6,967 nucleotides of DNA from NCBI GenBank assembly GCA_945483375.1, contig CALYRQ010000048.1, positions 1 to 6,967 of the forward strand, read 5' to 3'. Shown here piece after piece: positions 5,821 through 6,967 of this stretch. The notes beneath the pieces are model-generated. The model was not told the origin of the DNA and searched no databases. It was given only the letters and a program-made list of their open reading frames with translations. Origin of the DNA: an uncultured Elusimicrobia bacterium (GTDB lineage: Bacteria; Elusimicrobiota; Elusimicrobia; Elusimicrobiales; Elusimicrobiaceae). Within the stretch, counting starts at the first letter, position 1; every line of letters starts with the position of its first letter. The translations under genes were made by a program, and so were the position numbers.

Positions 5821-6967
5821 ATGACGACAAACGAAGAAATTAAACAAACCGAAGAAACAATTAACGAACAAGAAATGACGATGGACCAGTTAATTGCGCA
5901 GCAAGAGTCTTTATCGGAGAAGTTGTACAAAAGAGAAATTGTAGACGTACCCGTCGTACAGATTAACCAAGATTATATTTTAGTGGATACCGGCGCGAAA
6001 AAAGAAGGCGCTATCGCCGTGTCCGAATTTGAAGGCAAACCGCTTCCCGCGGTGGGGGATACCGTGTCCGCCGTTTTGGTAAAACGCGGTTCCGACGAAA
6101 GACCTTCGATTCTGTCCCACAAAAAAGCCCTGGAATTTTTAGGCTGGGACATCTGCAAAAAAGCCTACGAAGACAAAGAACGCGTCAAAGGCACCATCGT
6201 ACAGTGCGTAAAAGGCGGTTATATCGTGGAAGTGTTCGGTGTAAACGGTTTTATGCCTTTATCCCTGTCCGAACTGCACACCGCTTACAAACACTATTTG
6301 CCCGTGGGCGCGAAAATCAAAGCGCAAATCGTTGAATTTGCCAAAGAAAAACAGAAACTCATCGTTTCCCGCAAACAGGTTTTGGAAGAGGACGAAGCCG
6401 TCCGCCGCGACCAGGTTTTGGGCGAAATCAAAGAAGGCGACGTGTTGCGCGTAGTCGTATCCAAAGTGGACAAAGAAAAACTGTTCCTGCGCTTCCACGG
6501 TATTGAAGGCGTGGTAACGCTTGAAAACATCGCCTGGAAAGAACCCGAAACCGCCATTGCCAACTTCCGCCGCGGCCAGCGCCTCAAAGCCAAACTTTTG
6601 AGCCTGGACAAAGAAACCCCGCGCTTGGAATTTGGTTTGAAACAACTGTTCCTCAATCCGGCCGACGCCTTGAAACGCCGCTATCCGTACAAAAGCTCCG
6701 TTAAAGCCGTAATCACGAAAGTGGATATGGAAAACGGTGTGGAGTGTACTATCGGCAAAAACAATACCAAAGGCTTCATCAGCCCGTTTGAAATGGGCCG
6801 CGATTTCGCCGCCAAAGAAGGCGATACCATTACCGCTTTGGTGGTGGGCGTGAACCCGGAAACCTTTACGGTCAACCTGTCCGTTAAGAAATACGACCAG
6901 GTGCAGAACCGCAAAGTAGTTGCCCAGTACTTGAAACAGGCTCCGCGCCCGACCTTGGGCCAGCTGT
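5821..6967 (+). CDS. rpsA: 30S ribosomal protein S1 (5' part, cut by the window edge)
   Basis: S1 is a multidomain RNA-binding ribosomal protein that captures and unfolds mRNA leaders for initiation. 382 codons are present and the reading frame is open to the window edge, so the stop is not visible. After an acidic, Gln/Glu-rich N-terminal tail (1-35) there are four S1 repeats: about 38-103, 118-186, 203-274 and 289-357. Repeat 2 (VKGTIVQCVKGGYIVEVFGVNGFMP) is closest to consensus; repeats 3 and 4 are more divergent. The final visible residues, APRPTLGQL, follow repeat 4 and resemble the low-complexity tail ending of short S1 proteins, so the gene may stop soon after the edge. ATG 5821 has AAGGA at 5813-5817, with a rather short 3-nt gap, and is preceded by a structured 49-nt leader. 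The cmk-plsC-rpsA order supports the call. Confidence 0.95.
   Translation, partial: MTTNEEIKQTEETINEQEMTMDQLIAQQESLSEKLYKREIVDVPVVQINQDYILVDTGAKKEGAIAVSEFEGKPLPAVGDTVSAVLVKRGSDERPSILSHKKALEFLGWDICKKAYEDKERVKGTIVQCVKGGYIVEVFGVNGFMPLSLSELHTAYKHYLPVGAKIKAQIVEFAKEKQKLIVSRKQVLEEDEAVRRDQVLGEIKEGDVLRVVVSKVDKEKLFLRFHGIEGVVTLENIAWKEPETAIANFRRGQRLKAKLLSLDKETPRLEFGLKQLFLNPADALKRRYPYKSSVKAVITKVDMENGVECTIGKNNTKGFISPFEMGRDFAAKEGDTITALVVGVNPETFTVNLSVKKYDQVQNRKVVAQYLKQAPRPTLGQL

Noticed and set aside
5787..5843. Possible 18-codon leader peptide starting at ATT 5787, 9 nt after GGAGG
   Set aside because: ATT starts are very rare, the peptide has no recognisable feature, and most of its 5' half lies inside the hairpin; there is no independent support.
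6259..6914. Several minus-strand open frames (up to 128 codons) across rpsA
   Set aside because: The + strand encodes clear S1 repeats throughout; the antisense frames are low-complexity shadows.

Overview
The window is a compact, one-directional (+ strand) stretch of bacterial chromosome with nearly every base accounted for. It holds one tRNA-Leu and seven protein genes: ftsQ, ftsA, ftsZ, a pilT/pilU-type retraction ATPase gene, cmk, plsC and the 5' part of rpsA, which runs off the right edge. All products are recognisable bacterial housekeeping families with intact key motifs. I see no insertion sequence, phage gene, CRISPR array, toxin-antitoxin pair or other accessory cassette, and no gene that looks like part of an unknown system.

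Organism: Gram-negative-type division genes (FtsQ with a POTRA domain, FtsA, FtsZ with a canonical C-terminal tail), a type IV pilus retraction ATPase gene placed directly after ftsZ, and a cmk-plsC-rpsA cluster, at moderate GC with AT-rich intergenic DNA. My best guess is a member of Elusimicrobiota or a related deep-branching Gram-negative lineage. This rests on general resemblance and gene order, not on a search.

Layout: tRNA-Leu(CAG) at 25-108 is followed after only 20 nt by ftsQ (129-950). A 44-nt gap (951-994) carries a TATAAT-like promoter candidate before ftsA (995-2245), ftsZ (2261-3400) and pilT (3416-4504). The next gene, cmk (4508-5188), starts 3 nt after pilT, and plsC (5178-5771) overlaps the cmk end by 11 nt. 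A 49-nt leader (5772-5820) with an unused Shine-Dalgarno-like site and a strong hairpin precedes rpsA (5821 to beyond 6967). No gene-free stretch exceeds about 50 nt, and no convincing intrinsic terminator was found.

How they work together: FtsQ, FtsA and FtsZ are core divisome parts (periplasmic-facing scaffold, membrane tether, GTPase ring). PilT powers pilus retraction. Cmk makes CDP/dCDP, PlsC makes phosphatidic acid, and S1 helps mRNAs engage the ribosome. The tight spacing implies co-transcription of cell division, envelope, nucleotide, lipid and translation functions. The points most worth a second look are the rpsA leader structure, the tRNA-ftsQ junction without a ribosome-binding site, and the coupling of pilT to ftsAZ.
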